The notes: a model not told the origin generated them from the letters alone. DNA of 64,000 nt from Pseudomonas gingeri (GCF_013386165.1 NZ_JACAOS010000003.1:1138369-1202368), one strand, 5' to 3'; counted from the first letter of the stretch, positions 18,427-27,675 are shown. Made by a program: numbers and translations.

Positions 18427-19585
18427 GGGGTTTGATCTCCACCCGCACCGCGTCGTTGTCGCCCAGGCCGTCTGGCGGTGTGTCGATCACCCGGTCGCCG
18501 GCGTCGAGGCCGCTGCCGATCTCTACCGTGTCACCAAAGTCGCGGGCGATGCTGATGGTCTTGAACAGCACATGATCGTTCTTGTCGAGGGTCGCGACCC
18601 GCATGCCGTGCTCGTCGAACACCAGGGCGCTGGCCGGCAAGCGTAGTACATCAGCCTGTACCGGCAAATCGAACTGCACACTGGTATAGCCACCCGGCAG
18701 CAGGCGACCGCCGGGATTATCCACCAGCAATTGCACCAGGGTGCTGCCGGAAGCCGCCGTCACCGCATCCGCGGTGGCGATCACCCGGGCGTTGAAGGAT
18801 TCCTTGCGGTATTCGGGGACGGTGAGCCGGGCCGTGGTGCCGATGCGGATCTGTGGCGAGAAGGTCTGCGGCACTTGAACATAAACCCGCAGGCGGCTGA
18901 CATCCGAGACGGCGAACAGCTCCCGTCCGGCGCTGCCACCGGCGCTGATCAGCGCACCGACGTCGGTGGAGCGCGCGGTGACCACGCCTTCGAACGGGGC
19001 GGTCAGGCGCTGGAAGCCCTTGGTCGCGACCAATTGCTCGACACTGGCCTGGGCCGATTTGACGTTGGCCAGTTTGGCCGCCAGGTCGCCGGTGCGCTCA
19101 TCGACATCCTGGCGCGACACCGAATCGGACGCCAGCATCGCCTGCCAGCGCTTGGCCGTGGTTTGTGCCAGCGTCGCATTGGCCTGGGCCGAGGCCAGGT
19201 TGGCCCGGGCCTGCAGGAGTTGCTGGTCGAGTTCGGGGGTATCAATCTCGGCGAGCAATTGCCCGGCCTTGACGTGGGCACCGATATCGACTTTCCAGGA
19301 CTTGAGGTAACCATTGACCCGGGCAAAAATCGATGCCCGTGAATAAGCCTCCATCCGCCCCGGCAGGTTGAGGACCGGCCCCTGGGGCTGGACGCCCGGG
19401 GTGATCAGATTGACGCTTGGCAGCGCCTGGGCGTTGGTCCAGGTTTTCAGTTCCCGTGATTCGTTGGCCCGCGCAGTGATGCCCAGGGCGACGACGGCGA
19501 CCAGCAGCGCCAGCCCCACGACAAGAGCGATCAAGCCACGCCGTGAACGAGGGGTCGGGTTGGGTACGATGGTATCGATGGACAT
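18419..19585 (-). CDS. RND efflux periplasmic adaptor (membrane fusion protein)
   Basis: A 388-residue adaptor with an N-terminal membrane anchor (residues 16-38), a barrel-sandwich/lipoyl part (YLKSWKVDIGAHVKAGQLLAEIDTPELDQQL), a coiled-coil hairpin around 110-190 and beta-barrel and membrane-proximal domains after it. Start MSIDTIVPNPT is chosen because the next ATG upstream lies inside the permease gene. It follows the permease by one base and overlaps the outer-membrane gene, so the three subunits are made together. Substrates cannot be predicted. Confidence 0.92.
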   Translation of the reverse strand: MSIDTIVPNPTPRSRRGLIALVVGLALLVAVVALGITARANESRELKTWTNAQALPSVNLITPGVQPQGPVLNLPGRMEAYSRASIFARVNGYLKSWKVDIGAHVKAGQLLAEIDTPELDQQLLQARANLASAQANATLAQTTAKRWQAMLASDSVSRQDVDERTGDLAAKLANVKSAQASVEQLVATKGFQRLTAPFEGVVTARSTDVGALISAGGSAGRELFAVSDVSRLRVYVQVPQTFSPQIRIGTTARLTVPEYRKESFNARVIATADAVTAASGSTLVQLLVDNPGGRLLPGGYTSVQFDLPVQADVLRLPASALVFDEHGMRVATLDKNDHVLFKTISIARDFGDTVEIGSGLDAGDRVIDTPPDGLGDNDAVRVEIKPHG

Positions 19586-19586
19586 G

Positions 19587-22500
19587 TCAGACCCCTTGAG
19601 TCGCGATGGCAGGCAATGCGGCGCGCGCATCGCGCCCATGAACAAGACTGAAAATCAGTGGAACCAGGAACAGCGTGGCGATGGTGGCAAAACCCAGGCC
19701 GCCGATCACGGCACGGCCCAAGGGGGCGTTCTGCTCACCACCCTCCCCCAGGCCCAGGGCCATCGGCGCCATGCCGATGATCATCGCGATGGCCGTCATC
19801 AACACCGGGCGCAGGCGGGTAAAACCGGCTTCCAGGGCGGCCTTGATGGGGTCGCCGTGTTCCGCCAGGCGTTCCCGGCAGAAACTCACCACCAGGATGG
19901 CGTTGGCGGTGGCCACCCCCATGCACATGATCGCCCCGGTCAAGGCCGGCACCGACAGCGGCGTGTGGGTCACGAAGAGCATCCAGACAATCCCCGCCAG
20001 CGCCGCCGGCAAGGCGGTGATGATCACGAACGGGTCGCTCCAGGACTGGAAGTTGACCACGATCAGCAGGTAGATCAGTACCACAGCACCGAGCAAGCCG
20101 AACAGCAGGCCGCTGAAGGCCGAGTTCATGGTCTGCACCTGGCCCTGCAACTGCACTTTCGAACCGGTGGGAAGGTCGCCGGCGTGGGCCGCGATGATCT
20201 TCTGGATGTCCACGGACACCCCACCCAGGTCACGGCCCTGGATCGAGGTGAGGATCTCCACCACCGACTGGATATCCGACTGGGTCACCACCGAGTTGCT
20301 GTGGCTGCGCTCGATCGACGCCAGGGCGCCGAGGGTCTGGTCCGCCGCCGCGCCGGCATTACCGGTCAACGGCAGGTTATGCAGGGCCGCCAGGGTATCG
20401 AGGCTGTACTGCGGGGTCTGCAGGACGATCGGGTAGGAAACGCCGTTGGCGCTGTTGAGCCAGAAGGTCGGCGCCACCTGGCTGGAACCAGCGAGGTTGA
20501 CCACCAGGCTGTTGGTGACGTCACGCTCGGTCAGACCCACCAATTGCGCCCGGGTGCGGTCGACATCGATCTTGAAGGTCGGCAGTTGCTGCGACTGCTG
20601 GAGACGCGCATCCACCACCCCGGGGACCCGGCGAATATCGCGCAACAGACGGCTGGCATAGGAGAAGTTGGCTGCCAGGTTGTTACCGCTGATCTGCAGG
20701 TCGATCGGCGCTGAAGAGCCGAAGTTGAGGATCTGCCCGACAATGTCCGAGGCCGGGAACGAGAACACCGCATTGGGGAACTCACGCGGCAGGGTCTCGC
20801 GCAATGTCTTGATGTACTCGGCGGTTGGCCGATGCCCTTCTTTCAGGCTGATCTGGATATCGCTGTCCTGGGAGCCCACGGTCCCGGTGTTGTTGTAGGC
20901 GGTGTTGATACCACTGATGGGCAAACCGATATTGTCCACCAGCGCGGCCAGTTGCTCGGGTTCGATCATCGTGTGGATCGACTTCTCGATCTCGGCAATC
21001 AACTGCGCGGTACTCTCGACCCGTGTGCCCACCGGGGCCCTGACGTGGAGCAGGATCTGCCCGGAATCGACCTCGGGGAAAAAGTTGCGGCCCAGGAATG
21101 GCACCAGGGCGAACGAGGCGACCACAAAGGCGAGCATCGAGATCACCACCAGGCGCCGATGCTCCAGGGCGCCCTCCAGGGCCCCGTGGTAATACCCACG
21201 AAAGGTTTCAAAAGCCGACTCGAAGCCACGCTGGAACTTCACCAGCGGATTGTTCGACGGCGCCACATGGGGCTGCCCGTCATCGCCGTGGACGTGGGGT
21301 TTGAGCAGGTAGTTGGCGAGGGTCGGGACCAGGGTCCGCGAGAGGATGAACGAGGCGATCATGGCGAAGATCACCGCTTCGGCCATCGGCACGAACAGGA
21401 AACGCGCCACGCCGTCGAGGAAGAACATCGGCACGAACACGATACAGATACACAACAGCGAGACGAACGCCGGGGTGACGATCTGCGCCGCGCCATCGAG
21501 GATCGCCGTCTCCACCGGCTTACCGTGCTCCAGGTGCCAGTTGATGTTCTCGATGGTCACCGTGGCATCGTCCACCAGGATCCCCACCGCCAGCGCGAGC
21601 CCGCCCAGGGTCATGATGTTCAGGGTTTCGCCGAGCATCGACAGGGTGGCAATCGAAGACAGGATCGCCAGGGGAATCGACACCGCGATAATCACCGTCG
21701 AGCGCCAACTGCCAAGGAACAGCAGGATCATCAGGCTGGTCAGTGCCGCGGCAATGATCCCCTCACGGGCCACCCCGCTGATCGCCGCACGGACGAACAG
21801 CGACTGGTCGCCGATCAGGTCGATATTCAGGTTCGGCGGCAGAGCCGACTTGGATTCGGCCAGCTTGTCCTTGATTCCCGCGATCACCCCCAGGGTCGAG
21901 GCCGAGCCGGTCTTGAGCACCGGGATCAGCACCGAGCGGTTGCCGTTGACGTGGACGATGTTGGTCTGCGGCGGGTTGCCGTCGCGCACCGTCGCCACGT
22001 CACGAATCAATACCGTGGTGCCGTCGGCGGTCTTGATCGGCAGGTTTTCCAGGTCGCGGAAATCCGAAGGCGCGTTGTTCAATTGCAGCATGTATTCGTA
22101 GCTGCCGATCTTTTGCGTGCCCACCGGCGTGATCACGTTCTGTGTCGCCAGGGCGGTGGCCACGTCCTGCGCCGAAAGCCCACGGGCTTGCATCCGCGCC
22201 GAATCGAGGTCGATCTGCACCTGGCGGGTTTTACCGCCGAACGGATAAGGCACGGCCGCGCCGGCCACCGAGGTGAGTAACAGGCGCACCGTATTGAGCC
22301 CCAGGTCGCCGAGTTTCTGTTCGCTGAGCCCGTTGCCCGACAATGCCAGTTGCACAATAGGCACCGTGGAGGCGCTGTAATTGAGAATCAGCGGCGGTAC
22401 GGTGCCAGGCGGCAAGTTACGCAGGATCGCCTGGGACACCGAGGTCAGTTGCGCGTTCGCGGTACTGATATTGACCCCCGGCTGGAAGTACACCTTGACG

Positions 22501-22775
22501 ATGCCGAAACCGTTCAGCGACTGCGCCTCGATATGGCGGATGTCGTTGACCGTGGTGGTCAGGACCCGCTCGAAGGGCGAGGTGATGCGACCCGCCATCT
22601 GATCCGGTGGCAGCCCGGTGTACTGCCAGATCACGGCAATCACGGGAATGCGGATTTCGGGAAAGATATCGGTCGGCGTGCGCCAGGCGGCCAGCGGCCC
22701 GACGATCATGATGAAAATAGCCAACACCAGGAAGGTGTAGGGGCGCCGTAATGCAATGCGCACAAGGCTCAGCAT
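19587..22775 (-). CDS. RND efflux permease (HAE1-type)
   Basis: A 1062-residue inner-membrane pump with the RND layout: helix 1 (YTFLVLAIFIMIVGPLAAW), a large periplasmic loop, helices 2-7, a second loop and helices 8-12. Helix 4 carries the paired aspartates of the proton relay in GGLALAVGILVDDATVTIEN. It is the first gene of the permease-adaptor-channel-YghU operon and divergent from a MarR gene. Start MLSLVRIALRRPYTF is the one that fits the family; upstream in-frame codons overlap the promoter. It pumps unknown toxic compounds out of the cell. Confidence 0.94.
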   Translation of the reverse strand: MLSLVRIALRRPYTFLVLAIFIMIVGPLAAWRTPTDIFPEIRIPVIAVIWQYTGLPPDQMAGRITSPFERVLTTTVNDIRHIEAQSLNGFGIVKVYFQPGVNISTANAQLTSVSQAILRNLPPGTVPPLILNYSASTVPIVQLALSGNGLSEQKLGDLGLNTVRLLLTSVAGAAVPYPFGGKTRQVQIDLDSARMQARGLSAQDVATALATQNVITPVGTQKIGSYEYMLQLNNAPSDFRDLENLPIKTADGTTVLIRDVATVRDGNPPQTNIVHVNGNRSVLIPVLKTGSASTLGVIAGIKDKLAESKSALPPNLNIDLIGDQSLFVRAAISGVAREGIIAAALTSLMILLFLGSWRSTVIIAVSIPLAILSSIATLSMLGETLNIMTLGGLALAVGILVDDATVTIENINWHLEHGKPVETAILDGAAQIVTPAFVSLLCICIVFVPMFFLDGVARFLFVPMAEAVIFAMIASFILSRTLVPTLANYLLKPHVHGDDGQPHVAPSNNPLVKFQRGFESAFETFRGYYHGALEGALEHRRLVVISMLAFVVASFALVPFLGRNFFPEVDSGQILLHVRAPVGTRVESTAQLIAEIEKSIHTMIEPEQLAALVDNIGLPISGINTAYNNTGTVGSQDSDIQISLKEGHRPTAEYIKTLRETLPREFPNAVFSFPASDIVGQILNFGSSAPIDLQISGNNLAANFSYASRLLRDIRRVPGVVDARLQQSQQLPTFKIDVDRTRAQLVGLTERDVTNSLVVNLAGSSQVAPTFWLNSANGVSYPIVLQTPQYSLDTLAALHNLPLTGNAGAAADQTLGALASIERSHSNSVVTQSDIQSVVEILTSIQGRDLGGVSVDIQKIIAAHAGDLPTGSKVQLQGQVQTMNSAFSGLLFGLLGAVVLIYLLIVVNFQSWSDPFVIITALPAALAGIVWMLFVTHTPLSVPALTGAIMCMGVATANAILVVSFCRERLAEHGDPIKAALEAGFTRLRPVLMTAIAMIIGMAPMALGLGEGGEQNAPLGRAVIGGLGFATIATLFLVPLIFSLVHGRDARAALPAIATQGV

Positions 22776-22911
22776 AGGTGTGATCCAGACAGGGGATTGA
22801 ACACGGAAGAAGGTACGAGACACAGTCGAACGGGACGCTGGCGGCAGCGCCCTGCTCCTGCACCGTCCCCTCCTCAACCCGGGCAAATTGCCCTGACATC
22901 CAGGTCATAAA

Positions 22912-22957
22912 GAGGTATATGCCACGATATAGATTTTAGAGGTATACGCAAGTATAT
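22912..22957. promoter_or_regulatory. twin palindromes between RND operon and MarR gene (candidate MarR operators)
   Basis: Two copies 27 bases apart begin GAGGTATA. The first contains TATAT-N6-ATATA (22916-22931) and the second TATAC-N4-GTATA (22943-22956); both are perfect short palindromes in an AT-rich island. They lie in the 303-base divergent region (22776-23078), which otherwise shows no gene. They are good candidates for binding by the neighbouring MarR protein. Confidence 0.65.
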
Positions 22958-23078
22958 TTGTTGCAGGATGTGTCTTCGGGCCCGGTTTCGTCCCCAAAAG
23001 ATCTTGTTCTCTATAAGGTCACGGGCATAATTAAGGGATCATTAACGGATACAACTTGCCTCAGAGAGTGATCAGCCC

Positions 23079-23552
23079 TTGAAATGCGTACCACCCAGTC
23101 CTGACAGCCCCCAGGCCAGCAGTTGCGCGAACGGTGCCGTACGCCGCGCATCGCGGCGCCTGGGACAAATCTATGACGAAGCGTTCGCACCCTGCGGCCT
23201 GAAGGCGACCCAGTACTCCCTGCTCTCCCATATCGCTCGTGCAGACCAGCCGAAAATGCGTGATCTGGCGCTGTCCCTGGTCATGGACCTTTCGGCCCTG
23301 GGCCATACGCTCAAGCCGCTGGTGCGCGACGGGCTGGTGCTGTTGCAGGTGGACGAACTCGACCGCCGCAGCCGCCGCGTGCTGCTGACCGAAGACGGCC
23401 GGCGCAAATACGAAGAGGCTCGCCAGGTTTCGCTGCAGATGGCGATTCGATTCGAGCAGGCCTTCGGTGAAGAAGAAACCCTGCAACTGCGCAAGACCCT
23501 GGACTTTATCGCCTCGGATGATTTCGCCCAGTCATTGCTGAGTAGCGATTGA
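23079..23552 (+). CDS. MarR family repressor
   Basis: A 157-residue MarR-type regulator with the winged helix-turn-helix (GLKATQYSLLSHIARADQPKMRDLALSLVMDLSALGHTLKPL) and the wing DELDRRSRRVLLTEDGRRKY. No ATG is available in frame, so the start is taken as TTG at 23079, giving MKCVPPS. It diverges from the RND/YghU operon with two palindromes between, so it is probably the repressor of that pump, released by a phenolic or an oxidant as in the family. Confidence 0.88.
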   Translation: MKCVPPSPDSPQASSCANGAVRRASRRLGQIYDEAFAPCGLKATQYSLLSHIARADQPKMRDLALSLVMDLSALGHTLKPLVRDGLVLLQVDELDRRSRRVLLTEDGRRKYEEARQVSLQMAIRFEQAFGEEETLQLRKTLDFIASDDFAQSLLSSD

Positions 23553-23564
23553 CGACCAGCAGCG

Positions 23565-24536
23565 TCAACCGCCATCGCGAGCCAGCGGGCTCTTGCTCCT
23601 GCGGGAATAAAGACACTCCTGGGCGATGGTCGCGCGCAACTGCGCCGCCTCCTGCTCCAGTTGCTCACACATGAAATCGACGAATACACGAATCTTGCGC
23701 GACAACTGACGGCTCGAAGGCCAGACGATATTCAGGGTGTCCGGCGGGATCAGATAGCCGTGCAGCAGGCAACGCAATGAACCGTCGGCCAGGGCCTCGC
23801 GGGCAAGAAAGTCCGGGATGACCCCCAAGCCAAAGCCCTTGATCAGCGCTCCCAGGACCATTTCCATATTGTTGCTGATCATCACCGTGCGGGTCCTTGG
23901 CTCTCGTGCACCCTCCTCGCGCAACAGCGGAAAGTCCAGCAACTTGCCATTCTTGAAGTAGCGAAACCGCACCGCCAGGTGATCGTCCAGTTCAGCCGGG
24001 GTCTGCGGCGTGCCATGTCGCTCCAGATAGGCCGGCGCGGCGCACAGCACCGGTTGCACGCCCGGCAAGCGTCGGCTCATCAGGCGCGAGTCCGGCAGAT
24101 CGCCGCTGCGAATAACCACATCCACCCCTTCCTCGATCACGTCCACCAGCTTGTCGCTGAAGTCGAGGTCCAGTTCGATATCCGGATACAGCGCCATAAA
24201 CGCCGTCAGTACCGACCGGAACAGCTGATAGCTGGCCGCCGGCATGCTGATCCGCAGACGCCCACGGGGGATCTCCGTGGACTGCGACACGGTTGCCTGG
24301 GCGTCGTCGAGGTCATCGAGGATCCGCCGGCAACGCTCCTGGAACACCCGGCCCTCGTCGGTCAGGCTGAGGCTGCGGGTCGAACGCTGGAACAGCCGTA
24401 CGCCCAACTGCTGCTCAAGCCGGGTCACGCCCTTGCCGACGGCCGAAGCCGACAGCCCCAGCGCCCTGCCCGCCGCGACGAAACTGCCCAGCTCAGCTGT
24501 GCGGATAAAGGCCATCAAGCCACTCAGTCGATCCAC
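23565..24536 (-). CDS. LysR family transcriptional regulator
   Basis: A 323-residue LysR regulator of the CrgA/DmlR-like group: helix-turn-helix residues 1-60 (LMAFIRTAELGSFVAAGRALGLSASAVGKGVTRLEQQLGVRLF) and effector domain to about 295. The last 25 residues (ECLYSRRSKSPLARDGG) are a poorly conserved tail that runs into REP-like sequence. It diverges from the DHA2 transporter gene, whose expression it likely controls. It converges on the MarR gene. Confidence 0.87.
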   Translation of the reverse strand: MDRLSGLMAFIRTAELGSFVAAGRALGLSASAVGKGVTRLEQQLGVRLFQRSTRSLSLTDEGRVFQERCRRILDDLDDAQATVSQSTEIPRGRLRISMPAASYQLFRSVLTAFMALYPDIELDLDFSDKLVDVIEEGVDVVIRSGDLPDSRLMSRRLPGVQPVLCAAPAYLERHGTPQTPAELDDHLAVRFRYFKNGKLLDFPLLREEGAREPRTRTVMISNNMEMVLGALIKGFGLGVIPDFLAREALADGSLRCLLHGYLIPPDTLNIVWPSSRQLSRKIRVFVDFMCEQLEQEAAQLRATIAQECLYSRRSKSPLARDGG

Positions 24537-24560
24537 TTGGCGCTCCCATTCGATCCTTTT

Positions 24561-24579
24561 ATTCCGATATAGGCGGAAT
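24561..24579. promoter_or_regulatory. inverted repeat, candidate LysR operator
   Basis: ATTCCG-N7-CGGAAT lies 25 bases before the LysR start and about 135 before the MFS start. The location and symmetry fit an autoregulatory LysR site. Confidence 0.5.
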
Positions 24580-24714
24580 GTTTACCGCTTTTTGCCAAAT
24601 TACTCGCTCTTTAAAATCCTTGCATGTTTTGACGGCCTGGACAAACCAACGAATCGCGACCGTCGTCACGCTCACCCAGGGCGGCTACCTCGCCCATTGC
24701 AAGGATCTCTCAAC

Positions 24715-26247
24715 ATGTCCATTCCACTTTTGCTTCAACAGAGGCTGATTCTGTTGGCCGTGTGCATCACGGCCATCACCATGCCCTTCAACTTCACCGC
24801 GGCAGCCGTCGCCCTGCCCGCTATCGGCCGGACCTTCGGTGGTTCACCGATGGAACTGAACTGGGTCACCAACGCGTTCATGCTGACCTTCGGCAGTTGC
24901 CTGATGCTGGCCGGCGCACTGGCTGACAACTATGGTCGCAAGAAAGTCTTCATCGGTGGCGTCAGCGCTTTTGCGCTGCTCGCCGCGGCCCTGCCGTTTG
25001 CCCCCAACCTGGCGACGTTCGACGTCCTGCGGGGGGCCCAGGGACTGGCGGCCGCTGCGGCCTTCTCCGGCGGCATGTCTGCCCTGGCGCAAGTCTTCGA
25101 CGGGCCGGAACGCATCCGCGCATTCAGCTTCGTCGGCACCAGCTTTGGGATCGGCCTGGCCTTCGGCCCAGTAGCCGCCGGGGCAATGATCGCTCCCTTT
25201 GGCTGGCAGGTGATCTTCCTGCTGATCACCGTACTGGCGGCCGTCTCCCTGATATTGGCTACCCGCCATATGGAGGAGTCACGCAACCCCGAGGCGGCCG
25301 GCATCGACTGGCCCGGCGCAATCACTTTCACCTGGGCCCTGGGGATCTTCACTTTTGCCATCCTCCAAGCACCGGAAAGTGGCTGGACCGACCCCCTGGT
25401 GCTTGGGCTGTTCGCCGTTGCGCTGCTGTCCTTCAGCGCTTTCGTCATGATCGAACGACGTGTCGCCCAGCCCATGCTCGACCTGACGCTGTTCCGTTTC
25501 CCGCGCTTCGTCGGCGTGCAACTGCTGGCAGCCGCGCCGGCCTATTCCTTCGTGGTGTTGTTGATACTGCTGCCGATCCGCTTCGTCGGCATCGAGGGCA
25601 TGAGCGAGATTGCGGCCGGCTGGTTGCTGGTGGCCTTATCGGCGCCGCTGTTGGTACTGCCGATTGTCGCCGGCTACCTGACCCGCTGGTTGTCGCCCTC
25701 CACCTTGTGCGGCACCGGCCTGCTGGTGTGTGCCGCCGGGCTGTTCTGGTTGAGTCATGTGCCGGTGGGCAGCACGGCGAGCGAGTTGGCCTGGCCGATG
25801 TTGGTGATCGGTGTCGGCATCAGCCTGCCCTGGGGCCTGATGGATGGCATGGCGGTCAGTGTGGTGCCCAAGGAACGCGCCGGCATGGCCACCGGCATTT
25901 TCAGCACCACCCGGGTGGCCGGTGAAGGCGTGGCCATTGCGATTGTCACTGCACTGCTGTCGGCATTCACGGCGGCCCATCTCGGTGGCGCGACAACGCC
26001 GGACATCGTCGGCGCCGCACAGCATCTGACCACCGGCGATCTGGCCGGCGCCATGCAATGGCTGCCTGGCGCTGGGCGCGCCGCCTTGGCCGAGGGCTAC
26101 AGCGCCGCGTTCCGTAGCTTGCTGCTGGTGCTGACGGCGATCACCGTGCTCACCGCGGCCGTGGTGTTTCTGTTCCTCGATCGCGGCTCGGTCGAGGATG
26201 ATAGCGATACCGAACTGGACGAGCCGGCGCTGGATCAGGCGGCCTGA
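24715..26247 (+). CDS. DHA2-family MFS multidrug exporter
   Basis: A 510-residue transporter with about 14 membrane segments, the EmrB/QacA (DHA2) layout. Motif A is seen as GALADNYGRKKVFIGG after helix 2 and the antiporter motif C region as GTSFGIGLAFGPVAAG in helix 5. Start MSIPLLLQQRL at 24715 is chosen; longer in-frame reading overlaps the LysR gene on the other strand. The C-terminus ends in an acidic tail. No partner adaptor gene is nearby, so it probably acts as a single inner-membrane proton antiporter. Confidence 0.9.
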   Translation: MSIPLLLQQRLILLAVCITAITMPFNFTAAAVALPAIGRTFGGSPMELNWVTNAFMLTFGSCLMLAGALADNYGRKKVFIGGVSAFALLAAALPFAPNLATFDVLRGAQGLAAAAAFSGGMSALAQVFDGPERIRAFSFVGTSFGIGLAFGPVAAGAMIAPFGWQVIFLLITVLAAVSLILATRHMEESRNPEAAGIDWPGAITFTWALGIFTFAILQAPESGWTDPLVLGLFAVALLSFSAFVMIERRVAQPMLDLTLFRFPRFVGVQLLAAAPAYSFVVLLILLPIRFVGIEGMSEIAAGWLLVALSAPLLVLPIVAGYLTRWLSPSTLCGTGLLVCAAGLFWLSHVPVGSTASELAWPMLVIGVGISLPWGLMDGMAVSVVPKERAGMATGIFSTTRVAGEGVAIAIVTALLSAFTAAHLGGATTPDIVGAAQHLTTGDLAGAMQWLPGAGRAALAEGYSAAFRSLLLVLTAITVLTAAVVFLFLDRGSVEDDSDTELDEPALDQAA

Positions 26248-26261
26248 ACCCACGCGGGCGC

Positions 26262-26894
26262 TCAAGCGTGCCCGAGGCTGCGCAGGTAGGCGCAAAACAT
26301 ATCGGCCATGGCATCCGCGTAGGTTTCGATCTGCGCGGGCGTTCGCGGACTTTCGGAAAACTGCTTGCCCACCGAACTGAACGTCACCTTGATCAAATCA
26401 CCGGCGATGGCGCGCGTCGCGTCTGTCGCCTCGGGCAGTACCTCGCGCATGAATACCTCGACAACCTGCTTGGCCGCCGCCCTCACCTCCTGCGCCTCGG
26501 GTGCATCGCGATAAAACGGCGCGGCGTCGTCCAGGGCTACGCGCAGCTCGGCCTCATCGCATTCGGAGCGGATAAAGGCATGGACGAGCAGGCGCAGCCG
26601 TTCCAGGGGCGGGTTGCGCGTGTCTTCAAGAATGCCGCGCAGCATCTCGGAGGTTTCCCGCCACTCATCACTCTGCAGGCGAAAGAGGATCGCCGCCTTG
26701 TTCGGGAAGTACTGATATACCGAACCGACGCTGACCCCGGCCCGTTCAGCCACCCGCGTCGTGGTAAAGCGGCGCATGCCCTCCTTCGCCAAAACCTGAA
26801 TAGCCGCTTGCAGAATCGAATCCACCAGGTCATTGGAGCGGGCCTGCTTGGGGTGTTTGCGCGAGGAAATCCGCGCGCTTGGGCGATCGGTCAT
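26262..26894 (-). CDS. TetR family repressor
   Basis: A 210-residue TetR regulator with a DNA-binding domain at residues 20-65 (ILQAAIQVLAKEGMRRFTTTRVAERAGVSVGSVYQYFPNKAAIL) and a helical ligand domain. Start MTDRPSARISS is preferred because the longer reading covers the operator region. It diverges from an O-methyltransferase gene and perfect inverted repeats separate the two, so it very likely represses that gene and itself. Confidence 0.9.
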   Translation of the reverse strand: MTDRPSARISSRKHPKQARSNDLVDSILQAAIQVLAKEGMRRFTTTRVAERAGVSVGSVYQYFPNKAAILFRLQSDEWRETSEMLRGILEDTRNPPLERLRLLVHAFIRSECDEAELRVALDDAAPFYRDAPEAQEVRAAAKQVVEVFMREVLPEATDATRAIAGDLIKVTFSSVGKQFSESPRTPAQIETYADAMADMFCAYLRSLGHA

Positions 26895-26907
26895 GGGTCG
26901 GGCTCGC

Positions 26908-26949
26908 AATGCGAATAGAAAATATGAAGGTTTATTCGCATTATAAACC
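26908..26949. promoter_or_regulatory. TetR operator region with two overlapping perfect inverted repeats
   Basis: AATGCGAATA (26908-26917) is matched exactly by TATTCGCATT (26933-26942), and overlapping it GGTTTAT-N7-ATAAACC (26929-26949) forms a second perfect dyad. Both sit between the TetR start (26894) and the methyltransferase start (26975), where a TetR dimer pair would block both promoters. Confidence 0.75.
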
Positions 26950-26974
26950 CTCATTCAGCCCACCGGGAAACCCC

Positions 26975-27640
26975 ATGAAAACCCTGACCCAAGCTCCCCT
27001 TGCGCCCCTGCTGGACCGTCTGTTCGCCGAGGCCGCAGAAACCTGGACGACGATCAGCGCCGTCGTCGGTGATATCTCGGCCGAAGAGCGTGAACGCCTG
27101 ATGCGCAGCAAGACCGAATACGTCGAGTTCTATACGCGTCTGAAGGACTTTCCCCTGGCGGTCTCGCGGGAGACCGGAACACTGCTGTATATGCTGGCCC
27201 GCAGTTGCACGGCGCGGACGATTGTCGAATTCGGCACCTCGTTCGGCCTGTCGACCCTGCACCTCGCCGCCGCCCTGCGGGACAATGGCGGCGGCCGCCT
27301 GATCACCAGCGAGTTCGAACCCTCCAAGGTGCTGCGAGCGCAGGATAATCTGGTGGCCGGCGGGCTTGACGATCTGGTGGAAATTCGCGTGGGCGATGCC
27401 CTGCAAACCCTCAGTGTCGACCTCCCGGAGAGCATCGACCTGGTTCTGCTCGACGGCGCCAAGGCACTCTACCCCGAGATCCTCGGCCTGTTGCAGAGCC
27501 GCCTGCGGCCGGGCGCGCTGATCATCGCCGACAATGCCGACCACAGCCCCGAATACCTGGCACGGGTGCGCAACCCCGCCGCGGGCTACCTGTCCACGCC
27601 GTTTGCCGAGGATGTCGAACTGTCCATGTGGCAGGGCTGA
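26975..27640 (+). CDS. class I SAM-dependent O-methyltransferase (CCoAOMT-like)
   Basis: A 221-residue methyltransferase of the caffeoyl-CoA/catechol O-methyltransferase fold. The SAM-binding motif I is IVEFGTSFGLSTLHLAAAL, the acidic post-I loop TSEFEPSKVLRAQDN, and the metal/catalytic-site region LVLLDGAKALYPEIL with IIADN follows. These proteins methylate small aromatic hydroxyls, metal-dependent. Start MKTLTQAPLAPL at 26975 is chosen since earlier codons overlap the operator. It is probably repressed by the divergent TetR; the substrate is unknown. Confidence 0.87.
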   Translation: MKTLTQAPLAPLLDRLFAEAAETWTTISAVVGDISAEERERLMRSKTEYVEFYTRLKDFPLAVSRETGTLLYMLARSCTARTIVEFGTSFGLSTLHLAAALRDNGGGRLITSEFEPSKVLRAQDNLVAGGLDDLVEIRVGDALQTLSVDLPESIDLVLLDGAKALYPEILGLLQSRLRPGALIIADNADHSPEYLARVRNPAAGYLSTPFAEDVELSMWQG

Positions 27641-27654
27641 ACCCACCGGGGGCA

Positions 27655-27675
27655 GCCGGGCGCGCAAAGCCCGGC
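27655..27675 (+). terminator. hairpin after the O-methyltransferase gene
   Basis: GCCGGGC-N7-GCCCGGC lies 14 bases after the stop and is followed by a pyrimidine-rich but not pure T stretch (CTGCCTCTTGT), so termination is likely but not certain. Confidence 0.5.

Noticed and set aside
20832..22280. Long rightward open frame of 482 codons inside the RND permease
   Set aside because: It is the antisense shadow of the GC-rich permease gene, rich in Arg, His, Asp and Gly with no fold.
23562..23605. REP-like sequence at the LysR 3' end
   Set aside because: Only one degenerate half is present and it overlaps the end of the coding region, so it is noted but not called as a repeat.
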